A DNA stretch of 64,000 nucleotides from Aeromonas diversa CDC 2478-85 (GTDB taxonomy: Bacteria > Pseudomonadota > Gammaproteobacteria > Enterobacterales > Aeromonadaceae), in assembly GCF_000819805.1 (NCBI RefSeq), contig NZ_CDCE01000027.1, forward strand, positions 1 through 64,000, read 5' to 3'. The number at the start of each line of letters is the position of its first letter. The first letter of the stretch is position 1. Below the pieces are notes generated by a model. The model did no database searches. It was given only the letters and a program-made list of their open reading frames with translations, and was not told the origin of the DNA. Shown piece after piece: positions 33,208 to 41,768 of this stretch. The position numbers and the translations under genes are program-made.

Positions 33208-33662
33208 CGACACAGATTGAACTGAAAATCCTCGATGACCGCATCGGTCGCGAGTTTCCGCTGCCTGCCTACGCCACCCCCGGTTCTGCCGGTATGGATC
33301 TGCGCGCCCTGCTGGACGAGAGCATCACGCTGGCCCCCGGCGAGACCTTCCTCGTCCCCACCGGCCTGGCCATCCATATCCAGGATCCCGGCCTGTGCGC
33401 CACCATTTTGCCGCGCTCCGGCCTCGGCCATAAGCACGGCATCGTGCTCGGCAACCTGGTTGGCCTCATCGATTCCGACTACCAGGGACAGCTGATGGTC
33501 TCGGTATGGAACCGTGGCCAGGAGAGCTTCACCATGCAACCGGGCGAGCGCATCGCCCAACTGGTGATCCTGCCGGTGGTACAGGCCAGCTTTACGCTGG
33601 TCGATGAGTTTGATCAGAGCGAGCGGGGCGAAGGGGGCTTTGGTTCCTCCGGACGCCAGTAA
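33204..33662 (+). CDS. dut: dUTP pyrophosphatase (Dut)
   Basis: 152 residues. All five motifs of trimeric dUTPases are visible: [39 protein letters not shown] and the C-terminal arm [12 protein letters not shown]. It hydrolyses dUTP to dUMP, keeping uracil out of DNA. Overlaps coaBC, 69 bases before slmA. Confidence 0.97.
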   Translation: MTTQIELKILDDRIGREFPLPAYATPGSAGMDLRALLDESITLAPGETFLVPTGLAIHIQDPGLCATILPRSGLGHKHGIVLGNLVGLIDSDYQGQLMVSVWNRGQESFTMQPGERIAQLVILPVVQASFTLVDEFDQSERGEGGFGSSGRQ

Positions 33663-33731
33663 CGCCGCCGGCAGACGCACCCGGGCAGCGCCGAATAATA
33701 AAGAGAAGGCATTGTTTTTTTAGGGGAATTT

Positions 33732-34328
33732 ATGGCAAGCAGTCAACTCAAGCAGAGCCGTCGGGAGCAGATCCTGCAGGCTCTTGCCCACATGCTGGAA
33801 ACCAGCCCGGGGCAGCGCATTACCACGGCCCGGTTGGCCGCCGAGGTCGGGGTTTCGGAGGCCGCACTGTACCGGCACTTCCCCAGCAAGGCCCGCATGT
33901 TCGAGGGATTGATCGACTTCATCGAAGACTCCCTGCTCTCCCGGGTGAACCTGATCCTGGCCGAGGAGAAGGACACCATGGCGCGCTGCCGCCACATACT
34001 GCAACTGCTGCTGATGTTTGCCGAGCGCAACCCCGGCATCACCCGCATCCTCAATGGCGATGCCCTGCTGGGCGAGAACGACCGCCTGCGCGATCGCATC
34101 GGCCTGCTGTTCGACAAGCTGGAGACCCAGCTCAAGCAGGTGCTGCGCGAGAAGCGTCTGCGTGAAGGACAGGGCTTCCAGCTCGACGAGACCATGCTGG
34201 CCAACCTGCTGCTCGCCTACGCCGAGGGGCGCATCAGCCAGTTTGTCCGCTCCGAGTTCAAGCTCAAGCCCACCGCCGGCTTCGAGGAGCAGTGGCACTT
34301 CATCCGCAGCCAGCTACTACAGAGCTGA
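33732..34328 (+). CDS. slmA: Nucleoid occlusion factor SlmA (TetR family)
   Basis: 198 residues, same as E. coli SlmA. N-terminal [51 protein letters not shown]-terminal region [30 protein letters not shown] contacts FtsZ in E. coli. It binds chromosomal SBS sites and blocks Z-ring assembly over the nucleoid. Standard coaBC-dut-slmA order, but here pyrE does not follow; see findings. Confidence 0.95.
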   Translation: MASSQLKQSRREQILQALAHMLETSPGQRITTARLAAEVGVSEAALYRHFPSKARMFEGLIDFIEDSLLSRVNLILAEEKDTMARCRHILQLLLMFAERNPGITRILNGDALLGENDRLRDRIGLLFDKLETQLKQVLREKRLREGQGFQLDETMLANLLLAYAEGRISQFVRSEFKLKPTAGFEEQWHFIRSQLLQS

Positions 34329-34335
34329 CCGCCGA

Positions 34336-34366
34336 GGGGGAGACCAGAGGTCTCCCCCTTCTTTTT
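34336..34366 (+). terminator. Terminator after slmA
   Basis: 10-base arms GGGGGAGACC (34336-34345) and GGTCTCCCCC (34349-34358), loop AGA, then TTCTTTTT. Confidence 0.92.
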
Positions 34367-34450
34367 ACCTGCTTCATATGCGACCGTACTCGTCGCACCC
34401 ATGTGCTCTAATCGCCCCTTTGCCCATCATCACAACGGACAGGAGACCCT

Positions 34451-35281
34451 ATGGAACCCGAGATCCTCAACGAGGCCCAGACCTGGTTGCAAAATAACCA
34501 GACGCTGATCATCGAATACGGCGTCAACATTGCGGCCGCCCTGCTGACCCTGCTGGTCGGCTATATCGCCGCTAACCTCATCAGCGGTGGTGTGGTCAAG
34601 GTGATGAAAAGCCGCAAACTCGACACTACTATCACCGAGTTTGTCGGCAGCATCCTCAAGTACGCCATCCTGGTATTCGTGGTGATCGCGGCGCTGGGCC
34701 GGGTCGGGGTGCAGACCGCCTCCTTCGTCGCCATTATCGGTGCCGCCGGTCTGGCCATCGGTCTGGCGCTGCAAGGATCGCTCTCCAACTTCGCCGCCGG
34801 CTTCCTGCTCATCATCTTCCGCCCCATCAAGGCAGGCGAGTTTATCGAGGTGGCAGGCACCAATGGCGTGGTGCAATCCGTTCAGCTGTTCACCACCACC
34901 CTCACCTCAGGTGACAACAAGATGGTGGTGGTGCCCAACTCCGCCATCCTCAACGGCACCATAGTCAACTACTCGCGCATGGAGACCCGCCGCGTCGACA
35001 TGACCTTCGGCATCGGCTATGGCTCGGATCTCCGCAAGGCCAAGCAGATCCTCGAGCGTCTGGTGAACGAGGAGCCGCGCATCCTGAAAGATCCGGCCGT
35101 GACCATCGCCGTCGCCGCCCTGGCCGACTCCGCGGTCAACCTGGTGGTGCGACCCTGGGTCAAGACCGCCGACTACTGGGGGGTCTGGTTTGACTTCCAT
35201 GAGAAGGTGAAGATGGCCTTCGACGCCGAAGGGATCGAGATTCCCTTCCCCCAGCGCGTGGTGCACATGAAACAAGGGTGA
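34451..35281 (+). CDS. mscS: Small-conductance mechanosensitive channel MscS
   Basis: 276 residues. Three N-terminal membrane helices; TM3 GAAGLAIGLALQGSLSNFAAG keeps the Gly/Ala packing pattern of the E. coli MscS pore. Beta domain (RPIKAGEFIEVAGTNGVVQSV, VVVPNSAILNGTIVNYSR) and the C-terminal cage domain follow. It opens on membrane tension during hypoosmotic shock. Monocistronic, ATG with AGGAGACCCT upstream. Confidence 0.95.
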   Translation: MEPEILNEAQTWLQNNQTLIIEYGVNIAAALLTLLVGYIAANLISGGVVKVMKSRKLDTTITEFVGSILKYAILVFVVIAALGRVGVQTASFVAIIGAAGLAIGLALQGSLSNFAAGFLLIIFRPIKAGEFIEVAGTNGVVQSVQLFTTTLTSGDNKMVVVPNSAILNGTIVNYSRMETRRVDMTFGIGYGSDLRKAKQILERLVNEEPRILKDPAVTIAVAALADSAVNLVVRPWVKTADYWGVWFDFHEKVKMAFDAEGIEIPFPQRVVHMKQG

Positions 35282-35296
35282 GCTTGCGCCCATGAA

Positions 35297-35328
35297 GAAG
35301 GCCGCCCCTAGGGGCGGCCTTCTTGTTA
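35297..35328. terminator. Convergent terminator between mscS and the lipase gene
   Basis: 12-base arms GAAGGCCGCCCC (35297-35308) and GGGGCGGCCTTC (35311-35322), loop TA, then TTGTT. Confidence 0.9.
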
Positions 35329-35338
35329 TCGGACAGGC

Positions 35339-37768
35339 TTACTGCTTGAGCAGGTTGGGGTCGGTGACCTGCACCGCCGCGCCGCCGCTCATGAAGAAGC
35401 TGGCAAACTCCTTCTGAATCTCGGCAGTCACAGCCCCGGTGTCGTCGCCACCGTCCGGCGACAGCAGCGAGCTGTGGCCGCCGTCGACGAAGCGGGCCAC
35501 ATGACGGATCGGTCCAACCTGAGTGTTGGTCAGGGACTGCAACCCCAGCACCTTGAGCAGAGGCTCGGTCCCCCCCAGCGGCGAGGTCTTGGTGCTGTTG
35601 GGGATCACCTGATCCGGCAGGTTGAGGGCACCGTCGCCCACGATCTCGGTGGCAAACAGCTTGAGGTCGCTCTTGATGCCGGCCCCCAGGTTGATGGGAT
35701 CGGCCGAGTCGAGCACCGACTGGGCGGCGAAGCTGTAGCTGGCCAGGGTGGCGGCGGCGGCAGCCTGGATCGACGCATCCTGCTTCGGCAGGAACTCGTT
35801 GACGAAGCAGGCAGGGTCCGGTGCCTTCTGGCAGCTCGGCGCATAGGCGGCGAAGCCGTTCTTGAGCGCCTCGGAGCCATTGGTCAGCACCCCGTACTGG
35901 ATCGTCGGCCCGAAGGTCGGGGAGTTGAGCAGCAGGGGTGCAATACCGCCACCGGGCATGGCCAGGCCGCCGGTGTCGAACTTGAACAGGGCATCGGCGA
36001 CCGGGTTACCCACCGACTGGTTGGCGACCGCCAGCAGATTGGTGCCGGTCATGGCCCCCAGCGAGTGACCCAAGAAGTGCACCTTGAGCCCAGCCCCGCC
36101 GATCATCCCCTTGCTGTTGGCCAGACCCACTGCCAGACGCAGGCCAAGCAAGTCGGCGACGCTCTGTTTGAGGTTGTCACGGGCCACGGTCAGGTAGCTC
36201 AGGTTGAGGTAGGGGGTCGGGTTACTGCTGGTGGCGACCGTATCCATGCTGCCGCTCAGGGCATAACCGCGCTCCCCGTGCAGGGGGTGATCGATCACCA
36301 CGATGGCCACGTTCTTGCTGGCCGCCATGCCGGCGCCGATCTGGCTCAGGGCCAGGGCGTAGGCGTTCTCTTTCACCGAGGTGACGCCATGCTGGTAGAT
36401 GATCACATCGGTCACGGCACTCAGGGGCGCCGCGGCGAAGATACGCATCGGCACCGACTGCACCTCGCTCAGGGCCGGCAACGGGTTGAAGCGGCCGATG
36501 TTGTGCTGGGCATCGAGGGGCTTGCCGCCGGAGGTGAGGGTCACCCCGATCAGCTTGCTCGCCTCAACCAGCAGTTCGGCGGAGCGGCTCGGGTCGGCAA
36601 TCAGCTCGCCAAGCAGCGCCGGATCGACACCGGCACCCACCAGTCCACCAATCACCTCTTTATCGCCCGCCTTGAGGGCGTTGCCGATGGCATACAGGCT
36701 GTCGATGGCACCGTGCCAGGACTCGGTCTTGGCCTTGTTCCAGGAGCCCGACAGCGCCGGGGTGGAGAGGAAGTAGGGCAGCTTGACCGTGCCGGCATAA
36801 ACCTTGGTCGCAGCGGCCAAGCCAGAGAGTGTCGGATCGGCACCAATCACCTGAGCCAGCTGATCACGCGAGGCCTGGGGCAAAAACGGCTCGGCAGCCA
36901 GTCGGGTCAGGAAGGCGGTACCGCCATCGATCTGGTTGATGGTATAGGTTCCCGGCAGGCTGGTATTGCCGTGGGCATCCTGATGCCACAGGGCGGCGGC
37001 ATCCAGGGTGGCAGATTTGGCCAGGATGCTGGCGGCCGCGCCCTTGACGGTGGTCAGCACATCGGCGCCGGATTGGGTGGCAAACCAGTCGGAGAAGATC
37101 ACCTTGTCCGAGGCGATGCCGGTCGCCTGCAAGAACAGCCCCTCTTGCAGGGCGATCAGGCCGTGCAGCTTCTGCTCGGTGGCACTGCTGCCGCTGTTTG
37201 CCCTCAGGTTGGCGTAGTCGTCGCCGGCACGCAGGGCACTGCCACGGCTGTCCTTGAGGGAGCTGGTGGCCACCGTCATGTAGTACGAAGAGGGGTTGAA
37301 GGGCTTGAGCGGTACCAGGGCCAGCTTGCCGCCGCTATCGGCCACGACGAAGTCGGTGCCATAGACCCACTGCTTCTTGATCCCCTTGGGGGCCATGGTG
37401 GTGCTGTCAAACTCCAGCTCGAACAGATAGATGGGCGCTACGGCGGCGGCAAAGTCGGCCTTGGCGGGCACCGGCACACTCACCCCTTCGATCCCGGTGG
37501 GGATCAGGGTGACGGGCTGGGTGGTCGACCAGCCATCCAGCGTGGAGAGAGCAGACACCGGGTTGGAGAGATCCGCCGTCTCGGTGGAAAATTTCAGGGT
37601 TCCGTCAGCATCACGGGGAGCCAATACGCTGGCGCGCAGACCGGCAGAACCGGTCAAGAGATAATCGAGGGAGGAGGAGGTATCCCCCTTGTCGTCGTCA
37701 CCACCGCCACAGGCGGTCAGCAGCGCGGAGGCCACCGCAATAAAGATCAGCTTCTTCTTCATATCCAT
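35339..37768 (-). CDS. Pla-1/Cef-type extracellular lipase/acyltransferase lipoprotein
   Basis: 809 residues (807 if the ATG at 37762 is used). Lipoprotein signal KKKLIFIAVASALLTACGGG with the lipobox Cys, followed by an acidic linker. The N-terminal ~250 residues match the repeat-poor domain of Pla-1/Cef and VolA-like lipases; the alpha/beta-hydrolase nucleophile elbow is LGHSLGAMTG (Ser569), preceded by IYQHGVT and VVIDHPLHGERG. Aeromonas extracellular lipases of this size hydrolyse glycerol esters and phospholipids. A lipobox suggests surface anchoring rather than free secretion. Monocistronic. Confidence 0.88.
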   Translation of the reverse strand: MDMKKKLIFIAVASALLTACGGGDDDKGDTSSSLDYLLTGSAGLRASVLAPRDADGTLKFSTETADLSNPVSALSTLDGWSTTQPVTLIPTGIEGVSVPVPAKADFAAAVAPIYLFELEFDSTTMAPKGIKKQWVYGTDFVVADSGGKLALVPLKPFNPSSYYMTVATSSLKDSRGSALRAGDDYANLRANSGSSATEQKLHGLIALQEGLFLQATGIASDKVIFSDWFATQSGADVLTTVKGAAASILAKSATLDAAALWHQDAHGNTSLPGTYTINQIDGGTAFLTRLAAEPFLPQASRDQLAQVIGADPTLSGLAAATKVYAGTVKLPYFLSTPALSGSWNKAKTESWHGAIDSLYAIGNALKAGDKEVIGGLVGAGVDPALLGELIADPSRSAELLVEASKLIGVTLTSGGKPLDAQHNIGRFNPLPALSEVQSVPMRIFAAAPLSAVTDVIIYQHGVTSVKENAYALALSQIGAGMAASKNVAIVVIDHPLHGERGYALSGSMDTVATSSNPTPYLNLSYLTVARDNLKQSVADLLGLRLAVGLANSKGMIGGAGLKVHFLGHSLGAMTGTNLLAVANQSVGNPVADALFKFDTGGLAMPGGGIAPLLLNSPTFGPTIQYGVLTNGSEALKNGFAAYAPSCQKAPDPACFVNEFLPKQDASIQAAAAATLASYSFAAQSVLDSADPINLGAGIKSDLKLFATEIVGDGALNLPDQVIPNSTKTSPLGGTEPLLKVLGLQSLTNTQVGPIRHVARFVDGGHSSLLSPDGGDDTGAVTAEIQKEFASFFMSGGAAVQVTDPNLLKQ

Positions 37769-38035
37769 GTCTCATTATTGTGAATGTGTCCTGATGAGGC
37801 GGGTACGGCTCCAACCCGCACCCAACCACGTTAACATAAAAGCAACAGCCGAGAAGCAACTGGTCCGTCATCGGATCTCGATTCATGCTCAAAAATGCGA
37901 CACACCCCTCATCAGGAGGGAACGCAGACTAGCACAGCCCCCTTCAGAACCCGCTCCGACCAGGCGGCGCTCCAAACAGGCTCGGCAGGTGAGGCCATTA
38001 GGGGTAGAATGCTGGCCAGCAAAAAGGAGACAGCC

Positions 38036-38293
38036 ATGATTGACCCGAAAAAACTGGAAGAGATCGCCAAGCAGATCCACAACGCCATGCCGCCCGGCAT
38101 CAAGAGCGTAGGGGAAGAGGTGGAAAAGAAAATTCGTCAGGTCCTGCAGTCCCAGCTCGGCAAACTCGATCTGGTGAGCCGCGAAGAGTTTGACGTGCAG
38201 ACCAAGGTGCTGCTGCGCACCCGCGAGAAGCTGGCCACCCTGGAAGCCAAGTTGGAGCAGCTTGAGCAGCAGTTGGGTCAGAAGGGCGAGTAA
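38036..38293 (+). CDS. ubiK: Ubiquinone biosynthesis accessory factor UbiK (YqiC)
   Basis: 85 residues: [45 protein letters not shown], then a C-terminal coiled coil [20 protein letters not shown]. This is the BMFP/UbiK family, a trimeric membrane-active protein that together with UbiJ assists aerobic ubiquinone synthesis. Start 38036 has AAAAGGAGA upstream. Alone here on the plus strand. Confidence 0.92.
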   Translation: MIDPKKLEEIAKQIHNAMPPGIKSVGEEVEKKIRQVLQSQLGKLDLVSREEFDVQTKVLLRTREKLATLEAKLEQLEQQLGQKGE

Positions 38294-38309
38294 CCCCGTG
38301 GGCAGGCCG

Positions 38310-39269
38310 TCACAGGAAGAGCTGATGCCAACGCTGCTTGCCCCGCTCCTTGGCCAGATACATGGCCCGATCCGCCACTTCCAGCGCCAACCGGAAGGGG
38401 GGACGTTCCGCCTCCCACCGGGCGATGCCTATGCTCATCCCGAGCTGCAAACTGCCCGTCGGATCGGGCAAATCACCGTTCACCCGTTCCAATAGCTGCT
38501 CGGCCAGCGGACCCGGTGCCACCCCGGCCGGCAGACAGACCACAAACTCATCTCCGCCATAACGCCCGCACGGTGCCGACGCTGGCATGATGTCACGCAG
38601 CCAGCCCGCAATCTGTTGCAGTACCCTGTCCCCACAGGCATGTCCCAACCGGTCATTGACCAGCTTGAAGTCATCGAGATCGATAAACAGCAGCGCCGCC
38701 AGATCCGGGGTGTCGCTGAAGGCCTGATCCAACCCCTGCCGGTTGAGCAGATCGGTCAGGGCATCGCGCCGGGCCTGACGGGCCAGACGCTGCTCGTTCT
38801 CCTTACGATGGGTGATATCGAGATGGGAGCCGAGGATCCGCAATGGCTTGCCATCACCATCCCACTCCACGACTCGACCGCGATCCCAGAGCCAGGTCAC
38901 CCGACCATCGGGGCCCAAGGTGCGGTACTCGACCTCATAGAAGGGGCTTCTTCCCGCCAGATGCTCGAAATAACGGGTCAGGGCCAGCTCTCTGTCTTCA
39001 GGATGCAGCTTGGCCTTCCACTGTTCGAAGTGAGGGGCCACATCTCCCGCCTCAAAATGCTGCAAGTTGAAGACCTTAAGCTCACCGGTCGGAATCAGCC
39101 CCTGCCAGATACAGAGGCCGGTACCATCCAGCGCGGCATTGAGACGCTCCTGCAAGACCCGCTTCTCCTGTTCCAGCTGGCGCACTGCATCGCGCAGCTG
39201 CTGCAGCGCCCCTTCTTGTGCCTGTGGCTGCCTTAACCACTCCGAACATTCCGTCACCATCGCCTCCAT
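38310..39269 (-). CDS. PAS-GGDEF diguanylate cyclase
   Basis: 319 residues. Residues 15-45 form a coiled coil (LRDAVRQLEQEKRVLQERL), 45-155 a PAS-fold with PAC motif (YEVEYRTLGPDGRVTWLWDRG), and 160-319 the GGDEF domain with DALTDLLNRQGLDQAF, LFIDLDDFKLVNDRLGHACGD and intact RYGGDEF. No RxxD inhibitory site precedes it. It should make c-di-GMP in the cytoplasm. Start uncertain: ATG at 39269 or the GTG/ATG a few codons later, which lie nearer a GGAGG. A Fur-like sequence lies just upstream. Confidence 0.85.
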   Translation of the reverse strand: MEAMVTECSEWLRQPQAQEGALQQLRDAVRQLEQEKRVLQERLNAALDGTGLCIWQGLIPTGELKVFNLQHFEAGDVAPHFEQWKAKLHPEDRELALTRYFEHLAGRSPFYEVEYRTLGPDGRVTWLWDRGRVVEWDGDGKPLRILGSHLDITHRKENEQRLARQARRDALTDLLNRQGLDQAFSDTPDLAALLFIDLDDFKLVNDRLGHACGDRVLQQIAGWLRDIMPASAPCGRYGGDEFVVCLPAGVAPGPLAEQLLERVNGDLPDPTGSLQLGMSIGIARWEAERPPFRLALEVADRAMYLAKERGKQRWHQLFL

Positions 39270-39303
39270 GCAATGAACACTGGTGCTCCAAGTGAGACAC
39301 AGT

Positions 39304-39322
39304 AATGTTGATTATCAATAAA
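39304..39322 (-). promoter_or_regulatory. Possible Fur box before the diguanylate cyclase
   Basis: The minus strand TTTATTGATAATCAACATT matches the 19-base Fur consensus at 13 positions by my count. It lies 35 bases upstream of the ATG at 39269. Weak compared with the perfect site at 57943; could be an ordinary AT-rich promoter. Confidence 0.35.
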
Positions 39323-39546
39323 ATGCAAGGAATGAAGCGTCCCGGAGAGAGGGCCATCACGGGTTGGGAAGGGGTATGCAGGAGGCGCAGATGGCAACGC
39401 CGGTACGCGCCGCCGAGAGTGGAGGGTTTTCGAGGGTGAACCGGGGCGAGGCGCACTGAACAACCGGCCCCTCACGCCAGGGGAGCGAGGGGCCATCGAC
39501 ACCAATTTTGACAAGGGGCCCCGGGCTGGCGGAGCAGGCCCCGCTC

Positions 39547-40830
39547 TCAGGGTTCCCGACTCAGGGCATACCAATCAAACTTGCGGGTCAGCATCATCAC
39601 TAGGGCCAGGATCAGCAGTAACAGCAGGGCCCCCAACAGCAGCGCAAGATCCTCGGCCTGGAGCAGGCCATAGAGTACGCCATAGAGCAGGGCCTGCAGG
39701 CCGGCGAAGGCGAGACCGGCGCGGGCGCCCCCCAGGGACTGGCTCAGGTAGGCGCCATTAAGCAACACACAAGCCAGACTGGCCAGCAGATAGGCGGGGG
39801 TAAAGCCAATCTGTTCGGTCAGGGCCAGCAGCACCAGGTAGAAGATCACCAGACTCATCCCCACCAGGGCGTACTGGATCGGGTGGATGCGCAGTCCGCG
39901 CAGCAGCTCCCCCATGACCACGGCCAGGAAGGTGAGACCGATAAAGAGCAGGGCATACTTGGCACTGCGTTCGTTCTGCTGATAATGATCGACCGGTTGC
40001 ACCAGGCTGGTGGTGAAGGCGGGGAGCGTCTCGCTCTGCCCCTCGATGAGGCCCGGCAGGCGACTCTCCATGTCGGTGGCAAACCAGCTGGTCTGCCAGC
40101 GCGCGGTGAACCCCGCCGAGTTCACTTCCCGGCTGGTGGGCAGGAAGTCACCGAGGAAGCTAGGGTGGGGCCAGTTCCCCGCCAGGGTGAGACTGCTGTC
40201 GCGGCCGATCGGCACCAGGGCGATACTCTCCATCCCTTGCAGGGCCAGCTTCACCTCGAAGTTCCCCCCCTCACCCACCGTCAGCGGCACATGGACCCCC
40301 GCCAGCTGGCCCAGCCGGGCCCCCGGCACCACCTCACGGCTCTTGCCGGCCAGCGTCACCGCAGGGATCTGACTGATACCCCGAGCATCGGAGAGCGCCA
40401 GACTGAGATAGGGAGTCTCGGCCACCGCATCGTCGGGCACCTGCCAATCGGACTGTGTCCCCAGCGTGCCGCTCAGGGTGATGACGGCCTGATAGACCTG
40501 AGCCTGGTAGATACCGAGATGGCGCGGGGTCACCTCCATCCCGATCTGGGCATCGAGCCGCTGTGGCAGACGGTAGCGCAGCAGACGCTCCTGATGACGT
40601 TTCCACTCCTTGCCATCGTTCAGCATGACCTCGCGGACGAGAGGCTGAACCAGGATGGGCCCGATCAGTCGTTGGGGGCCGCTGGCGCTGCCCATGATCT
40701 TCTCTATCGCCTGCCGGCGATAGGCCTGGCGCTCCTGGTTAAGGTCCAGGATCCACTGCATCGGCAACATCAGCAGCAGGCTGAGCAGCAGCAACAGGGT
40801 CGTTTTATGAGTCAGTATCTGTTTCACCAT
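39547..40830 (-). CDS. creD: Inner membrane protein CreD
   Basis: 427 residues. One N-terminal membrane helix (LLLLLSLLLMLPMQWILDL), a long periplasmic part with NQERQAYRRQAIEKIMGSASGPQ and LIGPILVQP, and five or six C-terminal helices. This is CreD, a CreBC-activated membrane protein linked to envelope integrity and beta-lactam and colicin responses. Start 40830 has a good AGGGATTG site. A perfect TTCAC-N6-TTCAC tag precedes it at 40893-40908, so CreB control is likely. It has its own promoter, as the ampS terminator lies between. Confidence 0.93.
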   Translation of the reverse strand: MVKQILTHKTTLLLLLSLLLMLPMQWILDLNQERQAYRRQAIEKIMGSASGPQRLIGPILVQPLVREVMLNDGKEWKRHQERLLRYRLPQRLDAQIGMEVTPRHLGIYQAQVYQAVITLSGTLGTQSDWQVPDDAVAETPYLSLALSDARGISQIPAVTLAGKSREVVPGARLGQLAGVHVPLTVGEGGNFEVKLALQGMESIALVPIGRDSSLTLAGNWPHPSFLGDFLPTSREVNSAGFTARWQTSWFATDMESRLPGLIEGQSETLPAFTTSLVQPVDHYQQNERSAKYALLFIGLTFLAVVMGELLRGLRIHPIQYALVGMSLVIFYLVLLALTEQIGFTPAYLLASLACVLLNGAYLSQSLGGARAGLAFAGLQALLYGVLYGLLQAEDLALLLGALLLLLILALVMMLTRKFDWYALSREP

Positions 40831-40871
40831 GACAATCCCTCCTTGAGACGGTGCCACTCTAGGGGCTTGTC

Positions 40872-40908
40872 GTGAAGGTGGAATGGGGCCGTGTGAAGGC
40901 CGGGTGAA
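40872..40908 (-). promoter_or_regulatory. cre/blr tag before creD
   Basis: On the minus strand TTCAC-CCGGCC-TTCAC (40893-40908) is a perfect match to the CreB/BlrA direct repeat TTCAC-N6-TTCAC. A third TTCAC follows at 40872-40876, 21 bases on, close to two helical turns. It is 63 bases upstream of the creD start. Confidence 0.85.
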
Positions 40909-40913
40909 GTGGA

Positions 40914-40939
40914 CAAAAAAACCGGCGCATGGGCGCCGG
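40914..40939 (-). terminator. Terminator after ampS
   Basis: CCGGCGC (40922-40928) and GCGCCGG (40933-40939), loop ATGG, with seven T after it on the minus strand. Positioned 6 bases past the beta-lactamase stop. Confidence 0.85.
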
Positions 40940-40944
40940 AGGGA

Positions 40945-41736
40945 TCAGTGGGCGGCGAGGCGTGCCGGCAGGGTTGCCAACACCTCTTCCTTGGCCTTGA
41001 GAGAGGCAAACTGCTGGCCCGGCGGCTGGATGACGGTATGCACAAAGATGCGCCGTTCGCCGCCCTTGCTGGCCCAGCCGACGAACCAGCCGATCTGCTG
41101 CTCCCGGTTTGGCGTGCCGTCGAGGCGCTTGGGGTATCCCATGCCGGTCTTGCCATACACCTGCCAGCCGTCGATCTCGGTCACCTTGAGGATCTCGGCG
41201 GTGCGTGCCAGGGTCGTAGCCGACACCGGCAGCTTGCCGCTCACCATCTTGCCGAGGAAGCGGGCCTGCTCCTCCGGGCTGATGGCGAGACTGGTGCTGA
41301 GCCAGGCCTGGGTCAGGCCATCGTGCTGGCCAGGGGTGCCCGAGAGATCCCGGTTGCCATAGTCGAAGCGGTCGACGTACTGCTGGAAACGCTCGGCGCC
41401 GAGCCACTCGGTCAGACGCTGGGAATACCAGACCACCGAATAGGTCATCCAGCGGCTCGGGGTGGTGGTTTCGCGCCAGGCCGGCAACCAGTCTTCATCG
41501 CCCTGCTTGAATGGCAGGGCCGGGTGTCCGGCGTCGACCAGAAAGCCGCTGTCGAACCCCATCAACGCCAGGGGGATCTTGAAGGTGGAGGCCGGCGGCA
41601 GGCGCTGGCTGCACTCTCCCTCCCGCTCGAGGGGCTTGCCGCTGGCATCGGCAAACAGGAAGCAGCCGGCGGCCGAGGCCGGGATGGCATGCAACAGGGC
41701 GGCGGCCAGCAGGCCGCGCAGCAACAGAGCAGACAT
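40945..41736 (-). CDS. ampS: Class D beta-lactamase, AmpS/OXA-12 type
   Basis: 263 residues with signal peptide (cleavage near IPASAA/GC). Active-site STFK at 50-53, SVV at 100-102, YGN at 126-128, W145 in the omega region and KTG at 196-198: all class D motifs are present, so it should be active. The sequence resembles OXA-12/AmpS, the chromosomal penicillinase (oxacillinase) of Aeromonas, periplasmic. It lies directly downstream of creBC on the same strand; a TTCAC tag sits in the end of creC. The chromosomal position suggests an intrinsic gene. Exact variant number cannot be given. Confidence 0.92.
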   Translation of the reverse strand: MSALLLRGLLAAALLHAIPASAAGCFLFADASGKPLEREGECSQRLPPASTFKIPLALMGFDSGFLVDAGHPALPFKQGDEDWLPAWRETTTPSRWMTYSVVWYSQRLTEWLGAERFQQYVDRFDYGNRDLSGTPGQHDGLTQAWLSTSLAISPEEQARFLGKMVSGKLPVSATTLARTAEILKVTEIDGWQVYGKTGMGYPKRLDGTPNREQQIGWFVGWASKGGERRIFVHTVIQPPGQQFASLKAKEEVLATLPARLAAH

Positions 41737-41768
41737 GGAAACTCCTCATGGGTATGAATGCACCGACT

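Noticed and set aside
35474..37783. 769-codon open frame antisense to the lipase gene
   Set aside because: Same shadow composition; the minus strand carries a lipoprotein signal and the serine-hydrolase motif.
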